In this document: in pieces, positions 61,722 through 64,000 of the stretch | How the letters are laid out: each line of letters starts with the position of its first letter | Position numbering within the stretch: the first letter of the stretch is position 1 | Assembly (NCBI GenBank): GCA_947472645.1 | Contig: CANJBQ010000009.1 | Coordinates: 1-64,000 of the forward strand | DNA: 64,000 nt | Direction of reading: 5' to 3' | DNA from: Burkholderiaceae bacterium | GTDB lineage: Bacteria; Pseudomonadota; Gammaproteobacteria; Burkholderiales; Burkholderiaceae | Program-made: the position numbers and the translations under genes | Notes under the pieces: model-generated | Told to the model about the DNA's origin: nothing | What the model saw: the letters and a program-made list of their open reading frames with translations, nothing else | Databases searched by the model: none

Positions 61722-62009
61722 ATGCCGAATTTAAATTTAGAAGAATTTACCAAAGCATCTATTGAAAAAGGCTATGATGGGGTTGCTGTGCGTGAATGGG
61801 CAGCGAACTCAGTGAGTGAATTACATACTCATGAGTTTTCAGTGCATGGTATGGTTACTCAAGGTGAAATGTGGCTCACACGCGGTGATCATACAGATCA
61901 TCTGAAAGTGGGAGATACCTTTACCATGGAGGCTGAAACTCCTCACGCCGAACGCTATGGTAGCGAAGGAACCATCTATTGGGCAGCTAGAAAATTTCCA
62001 AAAGTCTAA
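61722..62009 (+). CDS. Small single-domain cupin
   Basis: LHTHEFSVHGMVTQGEMWLTRGDHTDHLKVGDTFTMEAETPHAE. Confidence 0.85.
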   Translation: MPNLNLEEFTKASIEKGYDGVAVREWAANSVSELHTHEFSVHGMVTQGEMWLTRGDHTDHLKVGDTFTMEAETPHAERYGSEGTIYWAARKFPKV

Positions 62010-62037
62010 GGTCGTCAAAGTTTTCTATAATGGGGTG

Positions 62038-62571
62038 ATGAATTCACCCTATTATCGTCTTTGGTGGCTATTACAGAACTTTCTCGTTGTATCTTGCCTG
62101 ACTATCTTAATGTCCTTGCCAGCTTTAGCAAAACTCAATCTTGGCGATTCATTACCAACCATCTCTGGGCATGTATTCAATAAAGAGACTTTTTCCACCA
62201 AAGAGTGGCAAGGTAAAGTCATCTTAATCAACTTTTGGGCCAGTTGGTGCGAGCCCTGTAAAGAAGAATTACCTCTCTTGCAATCGTTTTATCAAACTTA
62301 TCATGCAAAAGGTCTAGAGATATTGACCATTAGTATGGATAAGCCTGCTGATATGGTGATCGCAAAAAAATTGATTGCCACTTACCCTTTTACCAATGCT
62401 TATAAAGAAGATCTTACTCTTCAAGAGTTCGGGAGGATATGGCGAATTCCTAGTACCTTTATCATTAATCGACAAGGCATTATTGTCAAAGATGGACTCA
62501 AAGGAGAGCCGTTGGTGAATGAATCTTTCCTTCGCCAAGTAGTTCTTCCTCTGATAGAAAATACTAAATAA
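62038..62571 (+). CDS. Exported TlpA-family thiol-disulfide oxidoreductase
   Basis: VILINFWASWCEPCKEELPLLQSFY; N-terminal hydrophobic signal; ATG at 62038 just after the cupin stop. Confidence 0.92.
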   Translation: MNSPYYRLWWLLQNFLVVSCLTILMSLPALAKLNLGDSLPTISGHVFNKETFSTKEWQGKVILINFWASWCEPCKEELPLLQSFYQTYHAKGLEILTISMDKPADMVIAKKLIATYPFTNAYKEDLTLQEFGRIWRIPSTFIINRQGIIVKDGLKGEPLVNESFLRQVVLPLIENTK

Positions 62572-63564
62572 TCAAAAACTGACCCTTGCCCCAACACTAA
62601 AGATAAACGATGGAGTTATTTGAATGCCGTTGACATTTTGATAAATAGGGATCTGAATATTCGAATAAATTGTAGTTCTATCGCTCACCGGAAATATCGC
62701 CCCTGGTGTTAAATAGACCAAAGTCCCACCAGTAGCATATGTATCTGCGACGTCACCGGAGTCTGTTTTTACAAATCGCGTATTAATTTGCAAGGTCGGT
62801 TTAACCCATTCGTAATTTTCATAACGTACCCCAACATTGGCATTTAACCCATCGCCAGGCCTATAAGATCCACCCGCTAAGTTCGAATAATTTAAAGCTC
62901 TTTGATATAAAGCTTGACCAAAATAACCCCAATGATCATTCCAATTGTTGTGGTAATAAACACCAAGAATAATATCCGTTGTTCCCGTCCCAAGTTGCAA
63001 GCCTGGATCTACAACCGTGGAACCATCGTTAGCTAATTGATTCGTCCGACCAGTAGGCATCTTCAAACCAGCCTGAATTCCAAAGTTCTTTTGCTCTGAA
63101 AAGCCATAATAGCGCCCTATGAGTCGAATATCACCAACCCCAGATGTTTGAGAACTGTAAGCATTCGATCCTGGAGTAAATCCATCCGGTGAATCAGTAC
63201 CAAAAGTCATATGGTCTCGACTGAGGTACGGGACGAGTAAGCTAAGTCCCCAAGACTCTCCATTGTTATAGTCGATGGTCGCTGTGACGGTTTGACTTTT
63301 GGTGTACTTTTCTACTTCAGCATTTGAATTGGTTTGTGTATTAATGGCACTCACGCCAACCGCTGGTGAAATCTTGCCAGTTCCAGACCATAATTGATTT
63401 TGATTTAAATAGTCGTAGCGTAAATCAAGACTCCAACCTGGTTGAGTCGATAAACCTTGGGTACCCCAATCTGCATTTAAACTACAACCACAACTCGCAC
63501 ATGCCAACACCAGCTCCATTTGAACAAGGAAAAATACACTAAATACAATTCGTAAATATTTCAT
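62572..63564 (-). CDS. Predicted outer-membrane beta-barrel protein with N-terminal CxxCxC motif
   Basis: Signal then CASCGCSLNADWGTQGLSTQPGWSLDLRYDYLNQNQL; alternating strands to the C-terminal aromatic residue (VGARVSF). Confidence 0.65.
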   Translation of the reverse strand: MKYLRIVFSVFFLVQMELVLACASCGCSLNADWGTQGLSTQPGWSLDLRYDYLNQNQLWSGTGKISPAVGVSAINTQTNSNAEVEKYTKSQTVTATIDYNNGESWGLSLLVPYLSRDHMTFGTDSPDGFTPGSNAYSSQTSGVGDIRLIGRYYGFSEQKNFGIQAGLKMPTGRTNQLANDGSTVVDPGLQLGTGTTDIILGVYYHNNWNDHWGYFGQALYQRALNYSNLAGGSYRPGDGLNANVGVRYENYEWVKPTLQINTRFVKTDSGDVADTYATGGTLVYLTPGAIFPVSDRTTIYSNIQIPIYQNVNGIQITPSFIFSVGARVSF

Positions 63565-63612
63565 AACAGCCTCAAAAAATATTGAAAACCCACTAAAGGG
63601 GAAAATCAAGAA

Positions 63613-63998
63613 CTAGTTTGAGGTCTGAGGGGGCCCGCGAGATGGGGTCGATAACCAACTAAAAAGTGGCTGTGGTGATTGATAAAATAAAGCTGGAAAC
63701 TCTACTAAGGGGGTAGAAATTGCAAATACCATAGGCTGATAAAGCACAAGGTCTTGCGAGAAACTGGAGCAACATAATTGACAGTGGGATTCACTCGTTA
63801 ACTCTATGGAGCTCTCGGAACTACCTAGACTCACCTTTACCTGATCTTTATGCCCACTAGTGGAACAAATCTCCATGGTCAAATAAGCATCTTGTGAAGC
63901 GAACACTGATGCAAAGGTTGGAGCTATGTTCAAAAACAAAAAACTCAACATCACCAAGCCATGCCATACACAAGTTTTGGGTGATCGATAAATATGGT
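63613..63998 (-). CDS. DUF2946-like protein, probably 5' truncated by the window edge
   Basis: SESHCQLCCSSF motif. The frame stays open upstream of the listed start to the edge (NHIYRSPKTCVWHGLV). Confidence 0.55.
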   Translation of the reverse strand, partial: HIYRSPKTCVWHGLVMLSFLFLNIAPTFASVFASQDAYLTMEICSTSGHKDQVKVSLGSSESSIELTSESHCQLCCSSFSQDLVLYQPMVFAISTPLVEFPALFYQSPQPLFSWLSTPSRGPPQTSN

Positions 63999-64000
63999 TT

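Noticed and set aside
1-64000. CRISPR arrays, prophage, transposases, tRNA or rRNA genes
   Set aside because: No regular spacer repeats, integrase/transposase motifs or recognisable tRNA/rRNA sequences were seen by eye; a tRNAscan or Infernal run would be needed for certainty.

Overview
This 64 kb window looks like a low-GC betaproteobacterial chromosome segment. The gene order scpB-rluB-rimP-nusA-infB-rbfA-truB-typA is typical of Burkholderiales, and Polynucleobacter-like is my inference, untested. A conserved housekeeping block (about 13.2-24.7 kb) is flanked by accessory catabolic and redox islands. Left island (1.7-12.9 kb): a CoxLSM-type molybdenum hydroxylase divergent from a VOC protein and a 2,6-dihydroxypyridine-hydroxylase-like FAD monooxygenase, then a polysaccharide-deacetylase-fold protein and a complete Liv-type ABC transporter. 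Middle (25-34.5 kb): a patatin lipoprotein, an NlpC/P60 protein whose catalytic Cys is Ala, yejABEF, fabI and a chromate transporter. Sulfur island (34.5-40.9 kb): soxYZAXB with DsrE, a persulfide-dioxygenase-like MBL protein and TauE, but no soxCD in the window. Molybdenum/aromatic island (40.9-62 kb): a Tat-signal FAH-family protein, xdhC, a fused ModC-MocA polypeptide, modB, modA, ubiX/ubiD, a LysR gene, a second CoxMSL set with crotonase and CoxG, two TctC/Bug binding proteins, and IorAB with a Tat signal plus a cupin. The most interesting items are the ModC-MocA fusion next to xdhC in a window with three Mo-hydroxylase systems, the NlpC/P60 pseudoenzyme, and the two heteroaromatic-type catabolic clusters. 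Genes at both window edges are truncated. All calls come from reading motifs; no database search was run.
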